Origin: Sphingobacterium thalpophilum
Lineage (GTDB): Bacteria; Bacteroidota; Bacteroidia; Sphingobacteriales; Sphingobacteriaceae
Direction: 5' to 3'
NCBI RefSeq assembly: GCF_038396785.1
Contig: NZ_CP151087.1
Location: forward strand, 2,108,001 to 2,172,000
Length of the DNA: 64,000 bases
In this document: piece by piece, positions 1-8,018 of the stretch
Layout: every line of letters begins with the position of its first letter
Numbering within the stretch: position 1 is the stretch's first letter
Made by a program: the position numbers and the translations under genes
The notes under the pieces: generated by a model
Databases searched by the model: none
Told to the model about the DNA's origin: nothing
What the model saw: the letters and a program-made list of their open reading frames with translations, nothing else

Positions 1-24
1 ATTATATAAAAAACATTAACTTTA

Positions 25-603
25 ATGGAAGAAAGAGGGTCATATCAAAAGCTTATCAAGCACTTAGAATCCTACAGAAGGCTCACTGACAGTCAAGAGG
101 ATATTTTGCGCCAGCTGGTTACTGTCAAATATTGCAGTCCCAAGGAGGTCTATCTCGAGCGAGGCGGTATTGCCAAGCATATCTGCTTTATCCATACGGG
201 TTATGCTTTGGGTTATGAGCAGATTGACCAGGAATTCCGACTATCGCGTATCTGGCAAGAAGGTCAGATTATCTTAAAGACCGATAGTTTACTGGCCTTC
301 CAGCGTAGTGAAATGAATATTATCTTTCCAGAAGGTGGCAATATCATCGAGATCCCTGTTGAACATCTCCTACAAGCGACAGAACTAACCCCTTTTTTCC
401 ATTATTTGCTCTTGCAGGAACTCAAATATTACCAACAGCAGGAAAACTTATTCAGATTAAAAAACAGCAGAGACTTGATACGCTGGTTTCATCATCGCTA
501 TGCTGACATTCGGTTTAAACTCACCGATCTTCAGATCGCCCAGTTTCTGGGAATCACACTAAGGTGGTACAATCAGAACAAAAATAATCCAATCTTGGAA
601 TAA
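25..603 (+). CDS. Crp/Fnr-like regulator, cyclic-nucleotide-binding fold
   Basis: A 192-aa protein whose length and layout match the short Crp-like regulators of Bacteroidota. Residues 20-110 look like a cyclic-nucleotide-binding beta-roll (glycine turns around KHICFIHTGYALGY and IWQEGQII). The C-terminal part carries a helix-turn-helix-like stretch, LTDLQIAQFLGIT near residues 166-178. The recognition helix is unusual: RWYNQNK stands where SR(I/L)R is normal, so DNA binding is uncertain. The ligand is unknown. It lies upstream of and codirectional with the DUF6520 gene but 125 bp away. Only 24 bases of upstream sequence are in the window, so an earlier start cannot be excluded. Confidence 0.75.
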   Translation: MEERGSYQKLIKHLESYRRLTDSQEDILRQLVTVKYCSPKEVYLERGGIAKHICFIHTGYALGYEQIDQEFRLSRIWQEGQIILKTDSLLAFQRSEMNIIFPEGGNIIEIPVEHLLQATELTPFFHYLLLQELKYYQQQENLFRLKNSRDLIRWFHHRYADIRFKLTDLQIAQFLGITLRWYNQNKNNPILE

Positions 604-616
604 ATACAGCTGAAAT

Positions 617-669
617 AGGAATAGAAACCTAACATTTAGGAATTAATGTCCGCACTATAGGAATTAATG
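617..669 (+). promoter_or_regulatory. three direct repeats at 21-bp spacing
   Basis: AGGAATTAATG occurs at 638-648 and 659-669. A related AGGAATAGAAA starts at 617. The starts are exactly 21 bp apart, two helical turns, so the copies lie on one face of the DNA. They sit 60-110 bp before the DUF6520 start. Direct repeats at about 21 bp are typical of dimeric response-regulator sites such as LytTR-type operators. The regulator itself is not identified. Confidence 0.4.
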
Positions 670-727
670 CTCTAGTAATACCTCATTGATGGATCTACCT
701 TAGTATCATAATCAAAAACATACGATT

Positions 728-1108
728 ATGATAAAAAATAAATTCGCAGTGAAGGCATCACTCTTCACTCTAATCTTGGCACTGCTCGCAATCGGTACGT
801 ATGCGGCAGTTGCAGTGATGAAAAAAAATACCATAACTGAGAAATCAACAGTTGTTGATCCACAATGGTATCAATATGACGGTAGTGGAGATCCTACCGA
901 TGCAAGCAATTACAACCTTATTCAACCGCAACCGGCAGATGACGGTGAGGCTAACACGCTATGTCCAGGTACCGAAGAAATGTGTGCGGTACGTGCATTG
1001 CCAGGATCATCAACACAGCCCGCTACATTTAGCAATCAATTTAAACAAGACATTACCGATGCCTTGGCAAACTCTGCTCCAACGACTGAGATTAAATTGC
1101 ATGACTAA
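728..1108 (+). CDS. DUF6520-type small exported or membrane protein
   Basis: A 126-aa protein with a Lys-rich N-terminus and one hydrophobic helix at about residues 11-30, either an uncleaved signal anchor or a signal peptide. The rest is a small extracytoplasmic domain with a WYQYDG motif and two cysteines in the pattern C-P-G-x5-C-A (CPGTEEMCAV). That pattern matches the DUF6520 family, small secreted Bacteroidota proteins of unknown role that often occur near surface or peptide systems. It is preceded by three 21-bp-spaced repeats and followed by a hairpin terminator shared with the convergent SusD gene. Confidence 0.65.
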   Translation: MIKNKFAVKASLFTLILALLAIGTYAAVAVMKKNTITEKSTVVDPQWYQYDGSGDPTDASNYNLIQPQPADDGEANTLCPGTEEMCAVRALPGSSTQPATFSNQFKQDITDALANSAPTTEIKLHD

Positions 1109-1138
1109 TTTTTTTGTTTCTTTCATACGTTAATTTTG

Positions 1139-1190
1139 AATCCATCCAGAAATGCTTACCGAGCAGATCGGGATGGATTTCCTTTTTTAT
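1139..1190. terminator. hairpin terminator between convergent genes
   Basis: AATCCATCC (1140-1148) pairs with GGATGGATT (1172-1180), followed on the plus strand by a T-rich run. It lies between the DUF6520 gene and the 3' end of susD-like and probably serves the plus-strand gene. Confidence 0.6.
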
Positions 1191-2548
1191 CGTGGGTTCT
1201 GCGGAAACCCAGCAATGGCGATAACATTATCCGGTATCAGAAACACATATTTCAGATCATCAGGCGCAAGCCTGTACACTTCCTGATCCAATTTCCGCTG
1301 TAGTATCATGGCGGTCTCTTTCTCCAGATTGAAACGTCTTAGGTCTGTCCAGCGAAGTCCCCGAAACAGCAATTCCTTTCTCCTTTCTTCGAGCACCAAT
1401 TTTAAGGCCTGCTCATGCTCGATCGTTAAATCCGGCTGATAGGTACCTTTAACATAGCGATTGCTCAGTAGGACTGCCAAACTTTTTAATCCTTCCTGCA
1501 CCTCTCCCACCCTCACTTGTGCTTCGGCTTGTATTAGGTATAGCTCATCCACGGTCAAGCCTTTAAACAGGAAGCCCTGTACACGGCCATCGTAGGTGCC
1601 CTTAAACGTATAATAACCATCTGCATTTTTGGTAAAGAACGCTTTTTTGCGTAGGTCTTTATCGGCATAACTGCTGTACAGGAGCGAATCTACCCGACTA
1701 CGCGCCGGAGCCAATAACGCACTGACTGTATTACCTCCTGCCATCCAGATAATCTCTGCATTTGTTGTGTTAAAAGGCGCTGCGGCAGTGAGGTTGATAC
1801 TATTATAGTCCACTAACTCTTTACCATAAGAAAGTGCCTGCGTACTTGCTTTCAACGCATTTGCATAATCCGACATAGCCAAATAAATACGGGCTAAAAG
1901 CGCATAAGCTGTACGCTTAGTCGGCCTGTTGATATAAGCCGTATGCTCGGGCAATAGTTCGGCAGCAGTTTTCAGATCGTTCAAAATCTGCTCATAAGTT
2001 TGCCCCACTGTACCTCGCGGAGTATCCTCCTCAATTGTTGTAGACACTCGAATGGGAATACTCAGCTTCTCCATATTTTCAGCTGCATACACGGGCCCAA
2101 AAATACTAGCTAGCTCATATAACGCAAAAGATCTAAAAAATAACCCCGAGCCTTTGATACGCATATAGTCCTGTTCACTACTTTCTTTTCCCAGCACTTC
2201 CAGTTCTTCGAGAACCGTGTTGCAGATAAATACGACCTTATAAGGAGATATCCAATCGGCATTGAGCTTTCCCTGCTCCTGCCATATGTACCTATTACGT
2301 GTATCCTGATTGGCAATACCCTGCCAGTTTTTGGCGCTCAAAAAATAATCGTCCGAAGCCTCTTCACCTGTCGATGAATAGACACTGTTTATGGTTCCGT
2401 AGGCATCTAGCAATGCCTGCAGATCATTCATTGTCTTTGGGACAGAAAGTGCCTTATTCGATTTTTCATCCAAAAACTTCGTGCAGGAGACCATACATAG
2501 TAGACTCCAGCACAGCGCTAATCCAAAATAGAGATGTATCTTTTTCAT
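1187..2548 (-). CDS. SusD/RagB-family nutrient-binding lipoprotein
   Basis: A 453-aa lipoprotein. A hydrophobic signal ends in a lipobox (LLCMVSC, Cys about residue 22), followed by the FLDEKSNKA motif typical of SusD N-termini. Helical repeats follow, including NAEIIWMAGG, then DELYLIQAEAQVRVG and the late RRKELLFRGLRWTDLRR, a SusD/RagB hallmark. Such proteins sit on the outer surface as the lid of a SusC transporter. It begins one base after the SusC-like gene, so the two are co-transcribed. No carbohydrate enzyme is adjacent. The TlpA-like partner suggests a peptide, metal or cofactor substrate rather than a glycan, which is inference. Confidence 0.92.
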   Translation of the reverse strand: MKKIHLYFGLALCWSLLCMVSCTKFLDEKSNKALSVPKTMNDLQALLDAYGTINSVYSSTGEEASDDYFLSAKNWQGIANQDTRNRYIWQEQGKLNADWISPYKVVFICNTVLEELEVLGKESSEQDYMRIKGSGLFFRSFALYELASIFGPVYAAENMEKLSIPIRVSTTIEEDTPRGTVGQTYEQILNDLKTAAELLPEHTAYINRPTKRTAYALLARIYLAMSDYANALKASTQALSYGKELVDYNSINLTAAAPFNTTNAEIIWMAGGNTVSALLAPARSRVDSLLYSSYADKDLRKKAFFTKNADGYYTFKGTYDGRVQGFLFKGLTVDELYLIQAEAQVRVGEVQEGLKSLAVLLSNRYVKGTYQPDLTIEHEQALKLVLEERRKELLFRGLRWTDLRRFNLEKETAMILQRKLDQEVYRLAPDDLKYVFLIPDNVIAIAGFPQNPR

Positions 2549-2549
2549 A

Positions 2550-5500
2550 TTATAATTGTATGTTTAAACCGAAGGAAATCTGCATCGGCAGTTTAAATCC
2601 GTCCGGATATTCAGGGTCGATACCGCGGCTATTTTTACGCCAAAGCACCCAGTTTAGGCGATCAGCATAACAGTATAGGTCCATACCACGGATGATTTTA
2701 CTTCCAAATACATTTCCTTTGAAGGCATAAGAAATCTTGATATCATTTAAACGAATATGGGATCCATTTTCTACGGTCGCTGACGACATACTATAGAAAT
2801 TATCCCGATCTTCATTGATCGGATACACAAAAGAAGGAACAGTCGTATACAGCTCATCACCAGCCTTTTGCCAGCGCAGCGCATAGTCGACATGGCCATC
2901 ATTATTTTTTAGTAAGCTACTGTAGGAGATGGTATTCCGCCGAAAATAATAAGCAGCTTTAAACGCTATATTGGCCGAAACCGTAAGTTGTCTGTACGAA
3001 AGCGTATTCCTCAAGGCGCCATGCCACAGCGGTACTGGCGAGCCATGGAAAACCAGCTGGTCCAAAGCCGTCTTCTGACGGATATCCTTATAATTTTCGC
3101 TAGGAGCGCCATCCAACTCGCCTATGGGATCACCTGTTGCCGGATCCAGCCCATTGAAGCGGTAGCTCAGGAGCATATAAGGCATCTCACCTTCATAAGG
3201 CAGCACATTGGTACCACTTCCCACATAGAGGTAAGCCGGACTTTGACTATTCAACAAATATTTTGTCAAGGTATTTTTAGCGTAGCCTGTCTGCATGTTG
3301 ACAGTCCAGTTCCAGCTACCTTTTAAAACCTTTCCGATCAAATTCAAGTCTACTCCCTGCCCGGTCATATGCGCGCTATTGACCATTACAGACGAAAACC
3401 CTTTCGTCGGATCCACTGTCTGCGAGCTGACCATATCTACCACCTTTTTTCGGTAGTACTCCACCGTTCCCTTGATCCGATCATCCAGCAGACCAAAATC
3501 CAGCGCAAAATTGGCCATCGCCACCTTCTCCCAGCGTAAGTAAGGATTCCGCGGGGATACGATATTGGCATAAGGTATTTTAACAACCGAATTTGAAGAG
3601 GCCGAACTGTTGCTGATAATGGTATAAGCAGACATCCCATTGGGGATATTACCACTCGTACCATAAGTAGCGCGCAGATTCAGGCTAGAGAAAATCTTTG
3701 ATCGCCAAAAATCTTCACGCGCGATATTCCACGAAGCACCTACCGACCACAACGGCACCCCACGTTTATTTGTCTCTACACCAAACAGGTTGGATTCATC
3801 CTTGCGCATACTTGCATTGAAGTTGATACGTCCATCGTAGGAATAGCCTACATTACCATAGTAAGAGATAAAACGGGTGGTGCTTTCCGAGAGCGTTACC
3901 CCACCCGGGATCCTTTGCAGTCCATACATCCCATTGTAGGTGGGGAGATAATCGACTGTATTAACAGGTGCTGAACTAATCAAATCGTCCACATATCCGT
4001 ATAACCGATTTCCCTCGCTCTTCTGTTTACTGTGGCGCAGTTCTGCCCCAATGAGCCCATTCAACAGTCCCAAATCCCCGATTTTGAGATTCAGATCCGT
4101 TTGCATCCGAAAAGAGTGCGATGCCAGCCTACTGTTGCTATAGTCCAGGATTCCGCCCATCGGTACCGCATAAGCTGGTGTCCCATTTTTGACCGTCGTC
4201 ATCAAATTGATCAGGTTGCGCGCATAGTAACTATCCGGTCCCATATAGTCATCATTTCGACCAAAAGACTGTCCAAATTGATATTTGAGACTTGCACGCA
4301 GGAAGCTGAACAGCTGTGCTTTTGCCCCTATATTAAACCGCAGGGTATTCATGGCCGAGGTGACCTTTACCGCATCCCGATCCTTCAGCGGAAAATAATT
4401 CCAGTCCAGTAGTGCTCCATTGCCCACTGTATCCACAAAAGAATGCCTAAAATCTCTTTCCACAGGCAGTCGGTTCCCACTTTCGTCAACTAAACGCGTA
4501 TATGGAAATAGGGCAACCCGGTCGCGACCTAAACGATAACCGGTAGCATAGCCGCCGAGGCCACTTTGTGTACCGCCCTCATGTGCATAGTAAAAGTCAC
4601 TTTCCAATTTGATCTGCTTTGTCAGATCGATGTTGTTTCGGAGATTTAAGGTCAGCCGGTCATTGTATTGCCCTACTAGATCTGTATTATTTTTATCATA
4701 ACCGACTGAAAACAGGTAGCTGTTGCTGGCCGCACCACCATCTATGGAAACAAAATGCTGCTGCAAGAATGTCGGGCGGTACAGATAGCGACTGATATCC
4801 TGTCGCACATCCCTAGTTTTCAACATATCCACCAGTCGATCGCCTTCAGCAGCATCCATACGCCCTTCCTTGACTCCCTGCCAGATTTCCACCGCCTCAC
4901 CTAATACCGGATATAACGTTTTGTCATTTATACTGCTCTCGTAATATCCTTGATCATAGAGTACACGCTGGAAGCCTATATAATCTGCACTTGACATTTC
5001 GGGGTAAGCCATTAAATTGGGTTTTGCGCTCCATGAGAAATTATTGCGGTAGCTGATGTGCCTAGCTTTATTGCTGCTTCCACGTTTGCTTGTGATAACG
5101 ATAACGCCATTTCCAGCCCGTGCACCCCAGATGGAGGTTGCCGTCGCATCCTTTAAGATCGATACATTGGCAATATCATTAGGATTGATGGACTCGATAT
5201 TCCCTTCAAAAGGAAAATCATCCAGAATAATCAGTGGATTCGCATCCGAAAATAACGTACTCAGTCCTCTGATCTGTAGTTTTGGCTGATCGGTACGCGT
5301 ATCAAAGAGCAGTCCCGATGTGGTATTCTCCAGTCGAGAAAGCACATTCATACCCACCGATCGATTAAACAGTGCCGAATCTACCAGCTCAAAAGAACCT
5401 GCGGAGCGTTCACGCGAGAGCACCTGATAACCCGTGTTTACCGTTACCTCTGCTAAGGTATGGCTTGTCCGACTCAGATAAATCACTTCGGGCAACTTTC

Positions 5501-5756
5501 CGGTCGTCACCTCCAATTCTTTATGCTGGTAGCCCATCATCCTAAAACTGATCAGAGCCTTATTTTTCAAAGGCTTAAGCACAATTTCCCCTCGATCGTC
5601 CGTAGTCCTCGGAAGGAGCACATCATCTAATCGGACCAATACACCTTTGATGGGCTTTTGATCTGTGCTATCCCGTACAGTCAATACCAGAGACTGGGCC
5701 AATAACAGCTGTCCCGAGAAAGACAGCATGAAAAGAATCAATAAAACTCGCATCAT
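2550..5756 (-). CDS. SusC/RagA-family TonB-dependent outer-membrane transporter
   Basis: A 1068-aa protein with a signal peptide (LILFMLSFSGQLLLAQ). A carboxypeptidase-regulatory-like beta-sandwich occupies about residues 23-95. The TonB plug follows, with LQIRGLSTLFSDANPLIILDDFP and NANVSILKDATATSIWGARAGNG-type segments ending in GVIVITSKRG. A long beta-barrel carries the C-terminal tail typical of SusC. It imports a substrate captured by the SusD partner using TonB energy. Its start overlaps the stop of the upstream TlpA-like gene by four bases, an ATGA coupling. Length is normal for the family. Confidence 0.95.
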   Translation of the reverse strand: MMRVLLILFMLSFSGQLLLAQSLVLTVRDSTDQKPIKGVLVRLDDVLLPRTTDDRGEIVLKPLKNKALISFRMMGYQHKELEVTTGKLPEVIYLSRTSHTLAEVTVNTGYQVLSRERSAGSFELVDSALFNRSVGMNVLSRLENTTSGLLFDTRTDQPKLQIRGLSTLFSDANPLIILDDFPFEGNIESINPNDIANVSILKDATATSIWGARAGNGVIVITSKRGSSNKARHISYRNNFSWSAKPNLMAYPEMSSADYIGFQRVLYDQGYYESSINDKTLYPVLGEAVEIWQGVKEGRMDAAEGDRLVDMLKTRDVRQDISRYLYRPTFLQQHFVSIDGGAASNSYLFSVGYDKNNTDLVGQYNDRLTLNLRNNIDLTKQIKLESDFYYAHEGGTQSGLGGYATGYRLGRDRVALFPYTRLVDESGNRLPVERDFRHSFVDTVGNGALLDWNYFPLKDRDAVKVTSAMNTLRFNIGAKAQLFSFLRASLKYQFGQSFGRNDDYMGPDSYYARNLINLMTTVKNGTPAYAVPMGGILDYSNSRLASHSFRMQTDLNLKIGDLGLLNGLIGAELRHSKQKSEGNRLYGYVDDLISSAPVNTVDYLPTYNGMYGLQRIPGGVTLSESTTRFISYYGNVGYSYDGRINFNASMRKDESNLFGVETNKRGVPLWSVGASWNIAREDFWRSKIFSSLNLRATYGTSGNIPNGMSAYTIISNSSASSNSVVKIPYANIVSPRNPYLRWEKVAMANFALDFGLLDDRIKGTVEYYRKKVVDMVSSQTVDPTKGFSSVMVNSAHMTGQGVDLNLIGKVLKGSWNWTVNMQTGYAKNTLTKYLLNSQSPAYLYVGSGTNVLPYEGEMPYMLLSYRFNGLDPATGDPIGELDGAPSENYKDIRQKTALDQLVFHGSPVPLWHGALRNTLSYRQLTVSANIAFKAAYYFRRNTISYSSLLKNNDGHVDYALRWQKAGDELYTTVPSFVYPINEDRDNFYSMSSATVENGSHIRLNDIKISYAFKGNVFGSKIIRGMDLYCYADRLNWVLWRKNSRGIDPEYPDGFKLPMQISFGLNIQL

Positions 5757-7033
5757 GCTCCCCTCCTTTCTTTGATAACCAATACCGCAAGATTTTCCTT
5801 ACGCTCATCAGCCTTGATACCCGATTGAGCCAGCCGTTCGATCAGCATCTTGGCAGAAGTACAATCCTTTAAATTACCCGGCACAGGAATGTTTTGCAGA
5901 TCAACGGGGCAGATGAGATACGGAATATCATTATCCCGAACATTAAGCTTATCGACCAGTGTTTTCAATGCTATAGTCTCACCCATTGAGACATGAGATT
6001 TACGGCTATTACCATACAAGGCAATTACTGGAACCGGTCGTTCTTCTATGGTCAGTCTGATCTTAAAATGTTGCCAAAGATCATTTCTAAGGGTCTCCCG
6101 AAAAGCAGCTTTTGTAACCTCAGCAGGTAATACAGCCTCATAGCATAAGCCATATTGCTGGTTATAGACATCAGCATTGACCTGATCTTTATTAAAATAT
6201 CTATTTCGATCGATGACCTCGTAGACAATTTTCTTTTTGGCAAGCTGGATTCCTTGGATATCGCTCATCGCATCCATACAGAGACTTCTCAGGCTAGCAT
6301 TTACAAAATAGCGGCGCTTCAATCCCAGACTATCCAAATTCTGCATCCCACTTGTAGGTGCCGCACCCGCTAGCAATGTTCGAAAACCTGTATAGCGCGC
6401 TTTTAAGTCAGCGAGCTCTGGGATCAAAAGCGGTTTCTTCGGATCAAAATCAATCTGATCTATTTTCATTTTTACATCAGTAAAATCACCTTTCAGACCT
6501 TTCTGCAATTGGCTATCTGTAATATATTCCGATGAGGTAAAAGCCAACACGGTACCATCGTTCGACAACCAAACGAAGTGTGATATGGACGAATGCTGAA
6601 AAATCTGTTTCAACAATTTGTCCCCAACAACGAGGGGAAACTGCCATTCTCCTGCTACCTTATTTGAACGTTGAAATTTTGCAACGACCGTATCGGTATT
6701 CAAGGTAACAGGGATAAATACAATGTCTGACTGATCGTACTTCAGTTTATGCTGAATTTTTCCAAGACTCTCCACACAGCTTGCGCACCATACTGCCCAA
6801 AAATCCAATATGATCAATTTTTTATCGCGGTATTCACTGAGCTTTATCGCTTTCTGACCAGTTGGATGGTTGACCACCTGCAATGGCACCTCCCATAGTG
6901 ATTGAGGAATCTTGTCGCCAATGTTTAAAGCTTTGATCTCGGATAGCCCATCGGCCCCGCTGTCCTTGCGGGGCGTCTGAGCTGGTAAACTAAACATAGA
7001 AACTAAACATAAAAACAAGCATGTCAAAATCAT
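5753..7033 (-). CDS. TlpA-like thioredoxin-domain protein, first gene of the SusC/D operon
   Basis: With the start chosen here the protein has 426 aa. A signal peptide (ILTCLFLCLVSMFSLPAQ) leads to a thioredoxin domain with LDFWAVWCASC, giving a redox pair at C83/C86 as in TlpA/ResA proteins. The C-terminal half, ending in KERRGA, is not recognised. The frame stays open upstream to 7732, but that extension encodes low-complexity sequence and covers the 11-bp-phased arrays. The ATG at 7033 directly before the signal peptide is therefore preferred; no clear ribosome-binding site is seen, which is common in this phylum. Thiol chemistry on the substrate or on the SusC/D proteins is a plausible role. 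Confidence 0.8.
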   Translation of the reverse strand: MILTCLFLCLVSMFSLPAQTPRKDSGADGLSEIKALNIGDKIPQSLWEVPLQVVNHPTGQKAIKLSEYRDKKLIILDFWAVWCASCVESLGKIQHKLKYDQSDIVFIPVTLNTDTVVAKFQRSNKVAGEWQFPLVVGDKLLKQIFQHSSISHFVWLSNDGTVLAFTSSEYITDSQLQKGLKGDFTDVKMKIDQIDFDPKKPLLIPELADLKARYTGFRTLLAGAAPTSGMQNLDSLGLKRRYFVNASLRSLCMDAMSDIQGIQLAKKKIVYEVIDRNRYFNKDQVNADVYNQQYGLCYEAVLPAEVTKAAFRETLRNDLWQHFKIRLTIEERPVPVIALYGNSRKSHVSMGETIALKTLVDKLNVRDNDIPYLICPVDLQNIPVPGNLKDCTSAKMLIERLAQSGIKADERKENLAVLVIKERRGA

Positions 7034-7233
7034 GCGATAGGCACGCTTATAATCCGCAACGAATAAAAGGCATTTTAAAGCCCGCTGAACAACTAAACCT
7101 ATTAATCCAAGCAAATTATTAGCTCGCAACACTAAAGCCTTACAGATCGACTTAAAGAACCTTAAAACAGGTCGTTCAGATTCTACTCCATAAGTCAATC
7201 TAGCATCTCCCACCTTTTGAAAAGCTCGCTTTT

Positions 7234-7354
7234 GTTGTGTGAGCCTTGTGTAATCGTTTAGTTGTCCTTGTGTATAACAAGGGCTTAGCAAGGGTGAACC
7301 TAGGGTCGCGCTATAGTCAAGCTTGTGTGTTTCTTGTGCCAAGCTATAGACCAT
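7234..7354. repeat. 11-bp-phased array A (CTTGTG / CAAGGG / CTATAG units)
   Basis: Eleven consecutive 11-bp units can be laid out at 7234, 7245, 7256, 7267, 7278, 7289, 7300, 7311, 7322, 7333 and 7344. They start GTTGTG, CTTGTG, GTTTAG, CTTGTG, CAAGGG, CAAGGG, CTAGGG, CTATAG, CTTGTG, CTTGTG, CTATAG. The 5-bp remainders differ. It lies 200-320 bp upstream of the TlpA-like start. It is less regular than arrays B and C, so the phase assignment is partly interpretive. Confidence 0.5.
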
Positions 7355-7388
7355 TACCAGATTAATTCCTGTCGAATTTTTACATTTC

Positions 7389-7459
7389 ATCGGATTTTCA
7401 TCGGGTCGGCATCGGGTTTTGATCGGTGTGGCCCGATGAGATCCCGATGAAAACTCGAT
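7389..7459. repeat. 11-bp-phased mirrored array B (ATCGG / CCGAT)
   Basis: ATCGG starts at 7389, 7400, 7411 and 7422. Its inverse complement CCGAT starts at 7433 and 7444, with TCGAT at 7455. Every step is exactly 11 bp. The two halves mirror each other around 7429.5. Sequence between the cores is not conserved. Confidence 0.8.
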
Positions 7460-7536
7460 GCCAATAGCATGAAAGGCAGAAGTTGGGGCGAAGTTGTTCA
7501 GGAAGAAGCCCGAACGGAGTGATGCATTTCCCTCTC

Positions 7537-7758
7537 GTCGGCTGACCTTCGGCTCCGCTTCGAGACTTCTTCGGGACATGGTCGATATAGGCTCGGCACT
7601 TCTTCGGCTTGGCTTCGGCAGGGCTTCGAGTACGCTTCGACTCCCACCCGAAGCGCAGTCGAACAACAGTCGAAGCATTCCCGAAGATGAGGCGACGCTG
7701 ATACGACGCAGTGTCGAAGGACACTCGAACAAAACCCGAAGGCTGCCCGAAGAATCTG
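7537..7758. repeat. 11-bp-phased mirrored array C (10 TTCG units + 10 CGAA units)
   Basis: TTCG-type cores start at 7537 (GTCG), 7548, 7559, 7570, 7581 (GTCG), 7592 (CTCG), 7603, 7614, 7625 and 7636. CGAA-type cores start at 7649, 7660, 7671, 7682, 7693 (CGAC), 7704 (CGAC), 7715, 7726, 7737 and 7748. All steps within each half are exactly 11 bp and the halves are symmetric about base 7644. The 7-bp spacers differ and the arms are mostly not complementary outside the cores, so this is not a simple hairpin. The off-consensus units 5 and 6 from the centre fall at mirrored positions. The region is GC-rich compared with its surroundings. Confidence 0.9.
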
Positions 7759-7777
7759 CTTTTTTTAGAAGTTTCTG

Positions 7778-7803
7778 AGCGCTAATCTTACAGCGCTTTT
7801 TTA
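7778..7803 (+). terminator. short hairpin with T-run
   Basis: AGCGCT (7778-7783) and AGCGCT (7792-7797) pair across an 8-base loop, followed by six Ts. It lies just beyond array C. No plus-strand gene precedes it, so its role is unclear. Confidence 0.4.
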
Positions 7804-8018
7804 GCAGGATCGAGGTACCTTTCCTCTATAAATTAACTATAATACAGTCCCCTTGCGCATTGGGTTTTGCGATTTTCCTCTTCGAGTTTGGTCAGCCGTA
7901 AGGCTGGCATTAACTCATGCTTGTGTACTTATAGCCTTTTCAGGCATTTGCATTGGCCAATTTAAAAACGGGGTCTTTTAGCCACCATAAAGATACCCGG
8001 CCTTTACGCAAAAAATTG

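Noticed and set aside
852..1133. Gene overlapping DUF6520
   Set aside because: Shadow of the DUF6520 gene in another frame, no signal or family.
7234..7758. CRISPR array or simple tandem repeat
   Set aside because: Units are 11 bp, only 4-6 bases recur, and the orientation flips at the centre. There are no 25-40-bp repeats with spacers and no cas genes.
7537..7758. A single giant RNA hairpin
   Set aside because: Only the four-base cores are complementary; the 7-bp spacers of the mirrored halves mostly do not pair.
7494..7778. Plus-strand and other-frame open frames through array C as genes
   Set aside because: The 11-bp period is not a multiple of three and the translated products are low-complexity Arg/Ser/Leu strings with no family. 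They reflect GC-rich repeats lacking stops.
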